64,000 nucleotides of DNA from OLB6 sp964493635 (GTDB lineage Bacteria; Bacteroidota; Ignavibacteria; Kapaibacteriales; Kapaibacteriaceae), in the NCBI GenBank assembly GCA_964493635.1, contig CAZBOW010000002.1, forward strand, positions 62,001-126,000. The letters run 5' to 3'. Position 1 is the first letter of the stretch; each line of letters starts with the position of its first letter. Below the pieces are notes generated by a model that was given only the letters and a program-made list of their open reading frames with translations, searched no databases and was not told where the DNA came from. Positions 38,046-46,809 of the stretch are shown here, in pieces. The translations under genes and the position numbers were made by a program.

Positions 38046-38285
38046 TTACTTCACGGCCAGAAGAATACAGATTACACCGGCCAGCAGAGCAACACCCTCG
38101 ATCAGAGCGGCGCCGATGATCATTGTGGTACGGATGTCACCAGCGTTTTCTGGCTGACGGCTGCTTGCCTCGAGGGCGGCAGCGGCAAGGCGACCAATAC
38201 CGGTACCTACACCGAATACAGTGATGCCCACACCAAGGCCGGCTGACAGGTAGGCGAATGCGGTTGAGAGTGCTGCGGTTTCCAT
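38046..38285 (-). CDS. atpE: F0 ATP synthase c subunit
   Basis: 79 aa from the ATG at 38285, preceded by AGGAG at 7 nt. Two glycine-rich membrane helices are joined by the polar loop SSRQPEN; the ion-carrying carboxylate is Glu63 in GAALIEGVALLAG. The surrounding residues (no Gln/Ser pair of the sodium type) suggest proton coupling. An upstream in-frame start at 38354 would overlap atpB and add 23 polar residues, so I reject it. Confidence 0.96.
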   Translation of the reverse strand: METAALSTAFAYLSAGLGVGITVFGVGTGIGRLAAAALEASSRQPENAGDIRTTMIIGAALIEGVALLAGVICILLAVK

Positions 38286-38310
38286 TGGAAACTCCTGTTG
38301 TGATGATGAA

Positions 38311-39309
38311 TTAGTGAGCGTGAGAGTGATGGTCGTCCGTTGCGTGATCACCAAGTGCTAACCCAACGAACACCGACGTAAGCATCGAGAAAATGTAGGC
38401 CTGCAGGAAGGCTACAAGAAGCTCCAGCAGGTAAATGAAGACCGAGAACAGTACACTTACTGGGGCTACGAAGGAGCCGACAAGTGCGCCCATGTCTTGC
38501 GAGAAGAAGAAAATCAGGCCTACCAGAGACAGCAGCACGATGTGACCGGCCGTCATGTTGGCGAACAAACGGATCATCAAGGCAAAGGGCTTGGTGATCA
38601 GCGACACGAGTTCGATCGGGATCATGATTGGCGCAAGGTACACCGGGGCACCACCAAGGAGGTGATGGAGCCAAGCCTTGATGCCGGCATCCTTGATGGC
38701 GATGTAATTCACCACGCCAAACGCCGTGATGGCCAGTGCCATCGTCACACCCAGAGCTCCCGTAGCGGCGTGATTACCGGGGAGCAGGCCAAACAGATTC
38801 AAGAACAGAATGAAGAAGAACAGCGACATGATGTACGGCATCAGTCGGTTGGTTCGTGCCGGAGTGCCCACGTTTGGTCCCACGATCTCGTCGCGGATAT
38901 AGAGCACCACGCTCTCGAGCACGTTCTGGATACCCCGTGGCGCTGCCAACGGCTGCTTTTTGTACCTACGACCCGCCACCGAAAACAGCAGAATCACAAC
39001 GGCCATGGCGATCCACTCGTACACAACGAAGTTCGTCACCGACAGGTCCCAAGCCGGATGCTCTCCGGTGTCCTTGCGCACAGGATGGCCCTCGTGCATC
39101 GTGAAGACGCCTGCATCCTCCATCGCATGCTCATTGGCATACACATGGACGCCGTTGTCGACCAGGATCACCGGGAGAACCGGCATGTGCTGGAAGAACA
39201 TGTTCAGTTCGTGGTGATCTCCAAGCTCACCCATCAGCTCGGTGAATACGGACTTCTCCTCACCTGCTGCTGGCGACTCTACCGACGGTTGTTGTTGTTC
39301 GTTTTTCAT
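38311..39309 (-). CDS. atpB: F0 ATP synthase a subunit
   Basis: 332 aa. A roughly 95-residue soluble N-terminal extension is followed by about five or six membrane helices. The key Arg of the proton path is in LITKPFALMIRLFANMTAGHI. FVEYIRDE-like VLYIRDEIVGPNVG is typical of a subunits. A His-rich tail (DDHHSHAH). The start overlaps the upstream atpI-like gene by 4 bp. Confidence 0.96.
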   Translation of the reverse strand: MKNEQQQPSVESPAAGEEKSVFTELMGELGDHHELNMFFQHMPVLPVILVDNGVHVYANEHAMEDAGVFTMHEGHPVRKDTGEHPAWDLSVTNFVVYEWIAMAVVILLFSVAGRRYKKQPLAAPRGIQNVLESVVLYIRDEIVGPNVGTPARTNRLMPYIMSLFFFILFLNLFGLLPGNHAATGALGVTMALAITAFGVVNYIAIKDAGIKAWLHHLLGGAPVYLAPIMIPIELVSLITKPFALMIRLFANMTAGHIVLLSLVGLIFFFSQDMGALVGSFVAPVSVLFSVFIYLLELLVAFLQAYIFSMLTSVFVGLALGDHATDDHHSHAH

Positions 39310-39692
39310 GCCGAGGCTACTATCCCTACGATTCGATCAGGCGTCAGTCGAGCGTTTTTTTTTAGGAGGTCCGACACTGGACGGCGCACCTGTCGCTTGC
39401 TGAGCTCGTACGAGCGATGAAAAAAAAGGATCTCTCCCATCAACATCACAAAACACACCACGGCAAACGTAAGGCTAAACACCACCTGGTGCATCTCGGC
39501 AATGCTTAAACAGTACCAGGCAGCCGTTACCACAGCGATACCACGCACGGCCATGCTACCAAAGACAACGGCAAGGAACACGTTCAATTCCTTACCGAAT
39601 GCCTTCTTGGTAACCACGTAGCCTAGCAAGGTGTTCACCGCGCAAATGGCAATGGCTGTTACCGCACCCACCCATGGACTTCCAACGTCCAT
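39306..39692 (-). CDS. AtpI-like small membrane protein of the ATP synthase operon
   Basis: 128 aa with three membrane segments (VGAVTAIAICAVNTLLGYVV, LAVVFGSMAVRGIAVVTAAWYC, VVFSLTFAVVCFVMLMGEILFF) and a basic tail. Its position between atpZ and atpB and its general look fit an AtpI-type assembly factor, but I see no decisive motif. The gene contains a run of nine A (39355-39363 complement) and one of eight T in the coding strand, possible slippage points. Confidence 0.7.
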   Translation of the reverse strand: MDVGSPWVGAVTAIAICAVNTLLGYVVTKKAFGKELNVFLAVVFGSMAVRGIAVVTAAWYCLSIAEMHQVVFSLTFAVVCFVMLMGEILFFHRSYELSKRQVRRPVSDLLKKNARLTPDRIVGIVASA

Positions 39693-39698
39693 TTCCGT

Positions 39699-39989
39699 TT
39701 ATCCTTCGTGCCTTCTCGGCGTTGATGGTTCGTTGACGTCTTCGACCCGTTTCTGCTCCTGATCGCGTGCCAGCAAACGCTGCACGTTGCGCAGGAACTG
39801 GTAAAAGCCTGCCACACTCCCAAGGGTAAGTCCCCCGATCAGACCCCACGGATCTGAACCCGCGAGGTGATCCACAAACCACCCAAGAGCGCCCATCACA
39901 ACAACCGATGCTGCCAGCTGCGTCCCCAACACAAGGTAAGGGGCTAGGCTTTGCATTACCGTCGGCATTACCCTCGATGGAGGAGGCAT
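39699..39989 (-). CDS. AtpZ/AtpI-type ATP synthase accessory protein
   Basis: 96 aa with two membrane helices (LVLGTQLAASVVVMGALGWFVDHL and GLIGGLTLGSVAGFYQFLRNVQ), the usual AtpZ plan with a D-x(n)-PW-x(n)-GAxLG-type turn (HLAGSDPWGLIGG). It is thought to help c-ring assembly or act as a small cation carrier. First gene of the cluster; ATGs at 39989, 39968 and 39956 are possible. Confidence 0.8.
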   Translation of the reverse strand: MPPPSRVMPTVMQSLAPYLVLGTQLAASVVVMGALGWFVDHLAGSDPWGLIGGLTLGSVAGFYQFLRNVQRLLARDQEQKRVEDVNEPSTPRRHEG

Positions 39990-40014
39990 GGCAAGGCTCG
40001 TACAATTTCGCGCG

Positions 40015-40046
40015 CAAAATTAGCCGTGATCCGGCTAAAAACCCAA
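40015..40046 (-). promoter_or_regulatory. Promoter of the ATP synthase operon
   Basis: On the minus strand TTG (40046-40044), a 21-nt spacer and TAATTTTG (40022-40015), matching the Bacteroidota -33/-7 form; 25 nt before the atpZ ATG. It overlaps the 3' end of the neighbouring secreted-protein gene. Confidence 0.6.
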
Positions 40047-41378
40047 TTCACGGAGACTTGTCAGAACGTCGTCGGCAAAAATGTTAGTGGTTTGGCCATA
40101 CCACATGGCTGCAGGCACAAAACACAGAGATCCATAGGTGGACGGATTTAGCGGCTCGATTGCACTCGAGGCCACAACCGTGACCTCCTCGGCCCGAAAA
40201 TCATTGTCGACGTCGTACAACGCAATCGTGCACCCAATCTCGGTGAGCTGCTGATCGCGGATCGGTGGGCGGTTATATCCGAGCAACGCAAAGGGGATCC
40301 GGAGCTTCACGATGTAGCCATCCGAACGCTGCGAGGTTACAACCCGTACCTGCGAGGCTGCCTCGTCCTGTTCGTCGGTGAGCGCATCCGTGGTGCGCAC
40401 CTTGATCGTCGGCCGAATGTCCTGAAAGTCGCCAATCTTCACGGAGAAGGCATACAGGCCGGAATCCGCTTCGGTTCGCACATTCAACGTGCGCCCGGCA
40501 ACCTTGGTGAGGTACCGGCTGGACGACTCCGCACCCGGCGGTGCCACATCCAGCCACAGCTCCAGACGGTCGGACGGACAGGTATCGCACCACCCCGTTA
40601 CCACATGGGAGTCTAAAACGGCAATCCGTGCATACAGGTACTGTTCATCGTACACCAAACGAGCGCGAAACGAGGCATCCCCCACACCCGACCACCAGAA
40701 ACTACCGCGACGCACATGATCGATGGTACCGACGCTTGCCTCCGGAATAATCCCGGCAAACACCTGCCGGCCACGTTCATAGCACGGAATCGTAATGAAC
40801 GAGGTTTGGAAAGAGGGCTTAGCCTGGAGCAGATACCGGTCGCTGGTTTCTAGGGTCTGGTAGTTTCGGTACGATTCGTGGGCAAAGCCCTGAATGGTAT
40901 TGCTGACGAATCGATCGACCATCACCACGCTGCCACCAACGTAGCGATAGCCCGTCATGATCCAGTCCTCTTCCTTGCGTTTCTGAGCCACGTAGCAGGT
41001 GGTGTTTTTGATCACCACACCCACTTCTAGGGGAAGCGTCACATACGGTACGCGGTAGGTAGCAACGTTCTCCAGAAATCCGTCGATGTCGGCAAAGAGG
41101 TATACGACACACTCCTTGCGCCGAGTACCGAGAACGTTGATGGAGAATGCAACATCCAGGTGGCCATCACCGGTAAAATCACCAGCATCCCAACCCCAAA
41201 TCCGATAGTCCGAGCCCTTCGGCATCGCCTCTTGGAGGTCGTCGATGAGTTCGTCGGCAAAGTAGGGGGCTAGCCGCGCGCGGAGCTCGGAGAACGGTAC
41301 CCCCGCCTGTGCTACAGTCGACGTGACTGCCAGCATCAAGAGTGCTACAAACAACAGGGTGGAGCGTACGGATCGCAT
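40035..41378 (-). CDS. Secreted protein with CBM9-like domain
   Basis: 447 aa from the ATG at 41378. Signal peptide MRSVRSTLLFVALLMLAVTSTVAQA. WGWDAGDFTGDGHLDVAFSI is an FG-GAP-like Asp-rich motif. Residues about 250-420 match the CBM9/DOMON-like sugar- or heme-binding fold (FWWSGVGDASFRARLVYDEQYLYARIAVLDSHVV, DRLELWLDV, GYIVKLRIPFALLGY). No T9SS CTD is evident, so it is likely periplasmic or outer-membrane bound. The frame is open 120 codons further up, but that part overlaps the kinase gene and is Arg/Pro-rich. A TAGATTTG box ends 6 nt before the chosen ATG. Confidence 0.8.
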   Translation of the reverse strand: MRSVRSTLLFVALLMLAVTSTVAQAGVPFSELRARLAPYFADELIDDLQEAMPKGSDYRIWGWDAGDFTGDGHLDVAFSINVLGTRRKECVVYLFADIDGFLENVATYRVPYVTLPLEVGVVIKNTTCYVAQKRKEEDWIMTGYRYVGGSVVMVDRFVSNTIQGFAHESYRNYQTLETSDRYLLQAKPSFQTSFITIPCYERGRQVFAGIIPEASVGTIDHVRRGSFWWSGVGDASFRARLVYDEQYLYARIAVLDSHVVTGWCDTCPSDRLELWLDVAPPGAESSSRYLTKVAGRTLNVRTEADSGLYAFSVKIGDFQDIRPTIKVRTTDALTDEQDEAASQVRVVTSQRSDGYIVKLRIPFALLGYNRPPIRDQQLTEIGCTIALYDVDNDFRAEEVTVVASSAIEPLNPSTYGSLCFVPAAMWYGQTTNIFADDVLTSLRELGF

Positions 41379-41384
41379 AGACCG

Positions 41385-41392
41385 CAAATCTA
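41385..41392 (-). promoter_or_regulatory. TAGATTTG box 6 nt before the CBM9-like gene
   Basis: Exact TAnnTTTG on the minus strand, overlapping the stop of the PfkB kinase gene; CGGTCT separates it from the ATG at 41378. Leaderless transcript predicted. Confidence 0.5.
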
Positions 41393-42373
41393 CGGCAGGA
41401 TCGAATCTCGCACGCTGATGTGACTGGTTCGAAGTCGTGCACCATACTGGGCCACTACTTGTGCTGCCGCATACGATGCCAGCCGTCCGGCGTGTTCCGG
41501 GTGGTGGCGGTGTATCACACCGTAGAGGAAGGCCCCGGCAAACATGTCGCCGGCACCGGTGGCATCCACCGGTACGATTGGGTAGGCCGGAACCTGAACC
41601 TCGTGGCCGTTCCACGCGATGTGGGATCCTCGATCGCCCATGGTGAGCACCACATTGCGAAATCGGGAGCGGAGGGCGGCATGGGCATTCTCCAACGAGT
41701 CCTCCTGAGCAAGGGCCTGTCCCTCGACTTCGTTGCAAAAGACAAGATCGGTATGCTTCAGGATGCTATTCAGGTGATGACCAAACACGTCAATGACGAA
41801 GCGATCGGAACAGCTTACGGCGATGTAGGTACCGTGCTTCCGTGCATAGAATGCGGCGCGATCAACGGCCTCGGCACCGGAGTCGTCTGTGAGTTTGTAC
41901 CCCTCGATGTAGAGCCACTCGGAGGCCTTAATCACGTCCTCATCTACATGCACTGGACCATAGTTCGAGTTCACGGCAAGTGTCGTGTTGAGAGTACGCT
42001 CACTATCGGGGGTGATCATCACCACGCATGTACCAGTCGTCTCACCAGGAATCGACGATGCCTGCAGATGAATCCCCAACTCATGGAACTCGTCAGCATA
42101 GAACGTACCGAAGGTATCGCTACCGAGCAGAGAACTGAAAGCCCCCTTCCCCCCAAACTGCGCAAAAGCAATCAGGGAGTTTGCCGCCGAACCGCCGGAG
42201 CTGCGATGGCTGTCGCGGTCGGCAAGGGCGCCGAGGATCTCCTGCTGACGAGCAGGGTCGGTGAGGGTCATCGCCCCCTTGGTTACGCCGAACGTCTCAA
42301 GTTCAGCTTCAGTTACACGGTATTCGAGGTCGACAAGGGCATTACCGATGCCCATGAGTTGTACTGACTTCAC
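41390..42373 (-). CDS. PfkB-family carbohydrate/nucleoside kinase (adenosine kinase-like)
   Basis: 327 aa from a GTG; an ATG six codons later (42355) is an alternative. GGSAANSLIAFAQFGGKGAFSSLLGSDTFGTFY (N-terminal PfkB motif) and PVDATGAGDMFAGAFLYG (C-terminal motif with the catalytic Asp) are intact. GTCVVMITPDSERTLNTTLAVN resembles adenosine kinases and related sugar kinases. It phosphorylates a sugar or nucleoside with ATP; the substrate is not certain. 23 bp downstream of ddl. Confidence 0.9.
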   Translation of the reverse strand: MKSVQLMGIGNALVDLEYRVTEAELETFGVTKGAMTLTDPARQQEILGALADRDSHRSSGGSAANSLIAFAQFGGKGAFSSLLGSDTFGTFYADEFHELGIHLQASSIPGETTGTCVVMITPDSERTLNTTLAVNSNYGPVHVDEDVIKASEWLYIEGYKLTDDSGAEAVDRAAFYARKHGTYIAVSCSDRFVIDVFGHHLNSILKHTDLVFCNEVEGQALAQEDSLENAHAALRSRFRNVVLTMGDRGSHIAWNGHEVQVPAYPIVPVDATGAGDMFAGAFLYGVIHRHHPEHAGRLASYAAAQVVAQYGARLRTSHISVRDSILP

Positions 42374-42395
42374 GGTTCTGTTCTTTTACGGTTCG

Positions 42396-43418
42396 TTACG
42401 GGGTTTCGAGTGACAAGCGGATGATTTCTTCGCAGAGATCGGCAAAGCCAATCCCAACGGCCTTTGCAGCCATGGGTACAAGACTCAACTCGGTGAATCC
42501 CGGAACGGTGTTCACTTCCAGGCACACGGGCAGTTGGTCTTCCGTCAACAAAAAGTCCACACGGCTATAGGTTGCACAGCCAAGTGCGCGATGAGCTGTC
42601 ACAGCAAGGCTCATCATGTGATCACGAACGTGATCCTCAAGATCGGCCGGGCAGTGGTACTCCGTGCGACCCTTCGTGTACTTGTTTTGGTAGTCATAGG
42701 TCCCCTCATGAGGGACGATCTCAATCACAGGCAGTGCCTCATCGCCCAGAACGGCCACCGTAAACTCTCGTCCACGAACGTACCGCTCCACGATGATCGA
42801 GTTTGTGTACCTGGCTGCCTCCTGCACGGCAGCTTGGAGGTCGTGCAGATCACCACTCTCGACGATGGTCATCCCCACAGTGGAACCTCCGTCGTTTGGC
42901 TTGACAACCACCGGCCCTTTCAGCTCCTGCCGTACCTCTTCTAACAACTCCATGTCGTTGGCATCGGAGGCTTGCAGCGTTGCCCAGTGCGCCGTGGGAA
43001 TGGAGCTCACCTGAAACAACATCTTTGCAAGTCCCTTATCCATGGCAATGGCACTGGCCGTCATCCCACTTCCCGTAAACGGCAAACCACGCAGGTGGAG
43101 GAGCGCCTGCATGTAGCCATCCTCTCCGTACTGACCGTGCAGAAGATTGAATACGATGTCAACGCCATCGAGCTGTCCCGAGGCAACGCACTCCATCAGA
43201 GCCTCTTTTCGGAATCCGGCCAGTTCCTCAGGAGCTACCGGCGCATTGGTTGCCGCATCCAGATCGGCATCCGAGAGTTCCGCATGTGCACCGCGCGATG
43301 GATCAAACGCCCGCACGGTATGGCCGCGCTCACGCAGTGCGCGTGTAACGGCCCGACCACTCAGGAGTGAAATGTTGCGTTCGGAACTAATTCCGCCCAT
43401 CAATACGGCGATGTTCAT
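42396..43418 (-). CDS. ddl: D-alanine--D-alanine ligase
   Basis: 340 aa from the ATG at 43418, which overlaps the TGA of the upstream glycosylase (ATGA). The ATP-grasp signature parts are present: GGISSERNISLLSG, FNLLHGQYGEDGYMQ, GSGMTASAIAMDK, KGPVVVKPNDGGSTVGMT, CLEVNTVPGFTELSLVPMAAKAVG. It joins two D-Ala for peptidoglycan precursors. The 19 codons open upstream lie inside the neighbouring gene and are rejected. Confidence 0.97.
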   Translation of the reverse strand: MNIAVLMGGISSERNISLLSGRAVTRALRERGHTVRAFDPSRGAHAELSDADLDAATNAPVAPEELAGFRKEALMECVASGQLDGVDIVFNLLHGQYGEDGYMQALLHLRGLPFTGSGMTASAIAMDKGLAKMLFQVSSIPTAHWATLQASDANDMELLEEVRQELKGPVVVKPNDGGSTVGMTIVESGDLHDLQAAVQEAARYTNSIIVERYVRGREFTVAVLGDEALPVIEIVPHEGTYDYQNKYTKGRTEYHCPADLEDHVRDHMMSLAVTAHRALGCATYSRVDFLLTEDQLPVCLEVNTVPGFTELSLVPMAAKAVGIGFADLCEEIIRLSLETP

Positions 43419-44143
43419 GGGGTGTGCAGTAAACGAGCTAACTGTTGTACATCCTCCCATGTGGCCTTTTTCCACTCGGGATTGCGCAACAGTGCTGCAG
43501 GGTGATAGGTAACAACCATTGGAATCCCTTGATAGTCGTGGATGGTGCCACGAAGGGATGCCATGGACTCTTTATTTTTCAGGAGGGTATTGGCGGCGGT
43601 TAGTCCGAGAGCCAAAATGTACCGCGGTTGTACCAGCTGGATCTGCTTCCACAGATATGGCTCGCAAGAGTCCGTTTCGCTGGCAAGGGGCTTGCGGTTA
43701 TTCGGGGGCCGACACTTCAGGATATTGCAGATATAGACGTCGTCCCGCTGAATCTCGATGGCCTCTAAGATTTTTGTCAGGAGCTGTCCTGCCCTACCAA
43801 CAAAGGGCAGACCTTGGGCGTCCTCGTCGGCACCTGGTGCCTCCCCTACGATCATCAGATCAGCATTGGGATTGCCGGATCCAAACACAAAATTGGTGCG
43901 GCTGGCTCCCAACGGACAGTCCATACAGCTACAGATGCGTTCGTGAAGGTCGTCCAGCGTGGTCGCATCGGACCAAGACACGCTCGGTTGCGGGGGCACG
44001 ATCTCCTCCTGCTCTCTCAGGGTGTTGTCCTGCAGTACTACAGTGGCATCTTCAATGACACGGGAGCGGTCGACATACGTGATGTTGCCGAACTGCTCCC
44101 GTTGTTGTTTCAGATACCGCAGAATGTCGGAATGAAGTGTCAC
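43415..44143 (-). CDS. Family 4-type uracil-DNA glycosylase with Fe-S cluster
   Basis: 242 aa. Cys pairs (CSCMDCPLG and, further on, CNILKC...CEPYL) can hold a 4Fe-4S cluster; motif A is GEAPGADEDAQGLPFVGRAGQLL and the second motif is TYHPAALLRNPEWK. It removes uracil from DNA. The N-terminal about 65 residues are less conserved. ATGA overlap with clpC upstream and with ddl downstream, so the three are translated together. Confidence 0.93.
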   Translation of the reverse strand: MTLHSDILRYLKQQREQFGNITYVDRSRVIEDATVVLQDNTLREQEEIVPPQPSVSWSDATTLDDLHERICSCMDCPLGASRTNFVFGSGNPNADLMIVGEAPGADEDAQGLPFVGRAGQLLTKILEAIEIQRDDVYICNILKCRPPNNRKPLASETDSCEPYLWKQIQLVQPRYILALGLTAANTLLKNKESMASLRGTIHDYQGIPMVVTYHPAALLRNPEWKKATWEDVQQLARLLHTP

Positions 44144-46668
44144 TCTTCGTGTGTTTCAGCTTCTTCTGGTTCTTCCTCGCCAGGTTCCAGATTGGAATCG
44201 GCCTTGGCCTTGCTCAGAGCGAAGGCAATTGCAGCCGACTTCTTATCCAGTTTGCCTTTGATGACCGATCCTTCGGGGTATCCACCCTTCAGCATCTCTT
44301 CGGCCAGTGGATCCTCAACGAAACGCTGGAGCGTACGGCGCAGCGGTCGAGCTCCATACTTTTCGTCGAAGCCATGCTCTGCCAGAAACTCCTTGGCCGT
44401 CTTCGAAAGCTCTAGGCTGATGCCCCGCTCCGTTAACCGCTTGGTGAGATCCTTCAGCTGAAGATCAATGATCTCCACCATGTGCTCCTTCTTGAGCGTC
44501 CGGAAGATCACATACTCATCGATACGGTTGAGAAACTCCGGATTGAACAAACGCTTCATCGTTTCTTCAACCGTGGACTTCATGTTCTCGTAGGCGTCGC
44601 CAGACTCATCGGTGGTAAAGCCGATCTTACCTCCAGCCTTGACGTCTCGCATTCCTACGTTGGACGTCATGATGATAATGGTGTTCTTGAAGTCGACGCG
44701 TCGGCCGAGACCGTCCGTCAACTGACCATCATCGAACACCTGCAGAAGGATGTTGAACACATCAGGATGCGCTTTCTCGATCTCGTCGAGCAGGACGATG
44801 GAGTAGGGCTTTCGACGCACTTTTTCGGTGAGCTGTCCACCCTCTTCGTAGCCAACATAGCCTGGAGGCGCACCTACAAGTCGCGACACGGAGAACTTTT
44901 CCATGTACTCACTCATGTCGATGCGAATCAAGGCATCTTCGGAGTCGAACATATACCGAGCCAACGCCTTGGCAAGCTCCGTCTTCCCGACACCGGTCGG
45001 ACCTAGGAACATGAACGAACCAATCGGACGACTTGGGTCCTTCAATCCTGCCCGTGCCCGACGAATGGCCTTTGCCAAATGTTCCACGGCTTCTTCCTGG
45101 CCAATCACCTGCCTTTTGAGCTCGGCAGCCATCTGGAGCAGCTTGTGTGACTCACTCTCAGCAATTCGGTTGACGGGAATACCGGTCATCATGGCGATCA
45201 CGTCAGCGATGTCGTCCTCGGTAACCTCGTGAACAATCTCTTGGGCCGACTGCTCCCAGTTCTCCTTCGCCGACTCCAGCTCCGCCTGGTACTTCTTCTC
45301 GAGGTCGCGTAGCCGCGCAGCTTCTTCGAAGTTTTGCGCCTTGACAACCTGATTCTTCTCCAAGCGAACGTCCTCGATCTTGGCCTCGAGGTCCAGGACC
45401 TCTTTCGGGACGGTGATGTGCGACAGGTGCACGCGGGCTCCCGCCTCATCCATCACGTCTAAGGCCTTATCTGGTAGGAAACGGTCGGTGATGTAGCGTT
45501 CGGCCATGTGTACACAGCCACGAATCGCGTCGTCGGTGTATCGCACGCCGTGATGCTTCTCGTAGCGATCCGACACGTTCTTCAGGATCTGGATGGCCTC
45601 CTCGGTTGAAGGGGGCTCAACGAGAATCTTTTGGAATCGTCGGTCCAACGCTCCATCTTTCTCGATGAACTGTCGGTATTCATCCAGCGTCGTGGCGCCA
45701 ATGCATTGAATATCGCCGCGGGCGAGGGCTGGTTTGAACATGTTCGAAGCATCCAGCGACCCTGAAGCACCGCCGGCACCAACAATCGTGTGGAGCTCGT
45801 CGATGAACAAGATGACGTCCTTCGCCTTCTCCAACTCATTCATCACGGCCTTCATGCGCTCTTCAAACTGGCCGCGATATTTCGTTCCGGCCACAAGGGC
45901 TGCAAGGTCCAGCGTGACAATCCGCTTCTCAAAGAGAACTCGAGAGACCTTCCGATCGATGATTCGTAGCGCGAGACCCTCCACGATGGCCGTTTTACCA
46001 ACACCGGGTTCACCGATTAGTACGGGATTATTCTTCTTCCGGCGTGAGAGCACTTGGGCTACCCGTTCAATTTCCTTCTCACGACCGATAACCGGGTCGA
46101 GCTTACCTTCGGCTGCTAGCTTTGTAAGATCGCGACCAAAATTGTCCAGAACTGGCGTCTTTGCACGCTCGGGTACCGCCTTGCTCTTGGTCGATGAACC
46201 GCGTTCAGCCTTCTGGGCACTCGTGCTCGGCTTACCGCTGAGGTAGGCATCCAGTTCTTTGCGGACGGTGTCGTAATTGACCGAAAACTGCGCTAGGATC
46301 TGCGCAGCGATGTTGTCCTCGTCCCGCAGCAGCGACAGCAGCAAGTGTTCGGTACCGATGACATCGGACTTGTACAGCTTGGCTTCGAGGTACGTGATCT
46401 TCAGAACCTTTTCTGCCTGCTTGGTGAGCGGAATGTTACCGATCGTCAGCGGGCCACTCATGGCCCGAACCGTATCCTCGATGGAGCGCTTGAGTTTACT
46501 AAGATCCACCTCCAGGTTTCGGAGGATCTTGATACCAATACCCTCACCCTCCCGTATGATACCCAGCAGTAGATGCTCGGTACCGATATAGTCGTGACCT
46601 AACCGCAGAGCTTCCTCGCGGCTGAGGCGTATGACGTCTTGGACTCGATTAGAAAAGTTGCCTTCCAT
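44140..46668 (-). CDS. clpC: AAA+ chaperone ClpC
   Basis: 842 aa. N-terminal Clp repeat domain (RLSREEALRLGHDYIGTEHLLLGIIREGEG), AAA-1 with Walker A GEPGVGKTA, a UVR-like middle region (NQVVKAQNFEEAARLRDLEKKYQ), AAA-2 with Walker A GPTGVGKTE and sensor LLNRIDEYV-type RLFNPEFLNRIDE. The tail is acidic (EEEPEEAETHEE). It unfolds proteins for ClpP. No CIRCE or CtsR-type box in the 141 bp upstream; a TATATTTC (- strand, about 46748) is a weak promoter candidate. Confidence 0.97.
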   Translation of the reverse strand: MEGNFSNRVQDVIRLSREEALRLGHDYIGTEHLLLGIIREGEGIGIKILRNLEVDLSKLKRSIEDTVRAMSGPLTIGNIPLTKQAEKVLKITYLEAKLYKSDVIGTEHLLLSLLRDEDNIAAQILAQFSVNYDTVRKELDAYLSGKPSTSAQKAERGSSTKSKAVPERAKTPVLDNFGRDLTKLAAEGKLDPVIGREKEIERVAQVLSRRKKNNPVLIGEPGVGKTAIVEGLALRIIDRKVSRVLFEKRIVTLDLAALVAGTKYRGQFEERMKAVMNELEKAKDVILFIDELHTIVGAGGASGSLDASNMFKPALARGDIQCIGATTLDEYRQFIEKDGALDRRFQKILVEPPSTEEAIQILKNVSDRYEKHHGVRYTDDAIRGCVHMAERYITDRFLPDKALDVMDEAGARVHLSHITVPKEVLDLEAKIEDVRLEKNQVVKAQNFEEAARLRDLEKKYQAELESAKENWEQSAQEIVHEVTEDDIADVIAMMTGIPVNRIAESESHKLLQMAAELKRQVIGQEEAVEHLAKAIRRARAGLKDPSRPIGSFMFLGPTGVGKTELAKALARYMFDSEDALIRIDMSEYMEKFSVSRLVGAPPGYVGYEEGGQLTEKVRRKPYSIVLLDEIEKAHPDVFNILLQVFDDGQLTDGLGRRVDFKNTIIIMTSNVGMRDVKAGGKIGFTTDESGDAYENMKSTVEETMKRLFNPEFLNRIDEYVIFRTLKKEHMVEIIDLQLKDLTKRLTERGISLELSKTAKEFLAEHGFDEKYGARPLRRTLQRFVEDPLAEEMLKGGYPEGSVIKGKLDKKSAAIAFALSKAKADSNLEPGEEEPEEAETHEE

Positions 46669-46809
46669 GGCATGGTTCCGGTGAGAGTGAGACAGTGCCA
46701 GTAAGACGGACGTGGTGGCGTTCTGTTACCTGCCAGGGAAATATAGCTGTTCCCCCACTGCACGTCTGGGCCAAGATTTCAACATCTACCACAAACGTTT
46801 TGTTCCGAC
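46669..46809. other. Intergenic region upstream of clpC
   Basis: 141 bp between clpC and the next gene's stop. It holds TATATTTC on the minus strand, one mismatch from TAnnTTTG. No inverted repeats of heat-shock type were seen. Confidence 0.4.

Noticed and set aside
39355..39363. T9 run as a terminator
   Set aside because: It lies inside a coding frame and has no preceding stem on either strand.
41379..41738. Upstream extension of the CBM9-like gene (120 codons)
   Set aside because: Arg/Pro/Cys-rich, overlaps the PfkB kinase; the signal peptide and a promoter box both point to 41378.
46669..46809. CIRCE or CtsR heat-shock operator before clpC
   Set aside because: No TTAGCACTC-type inverted repeat and no GGTCAAA direct repeats are present.
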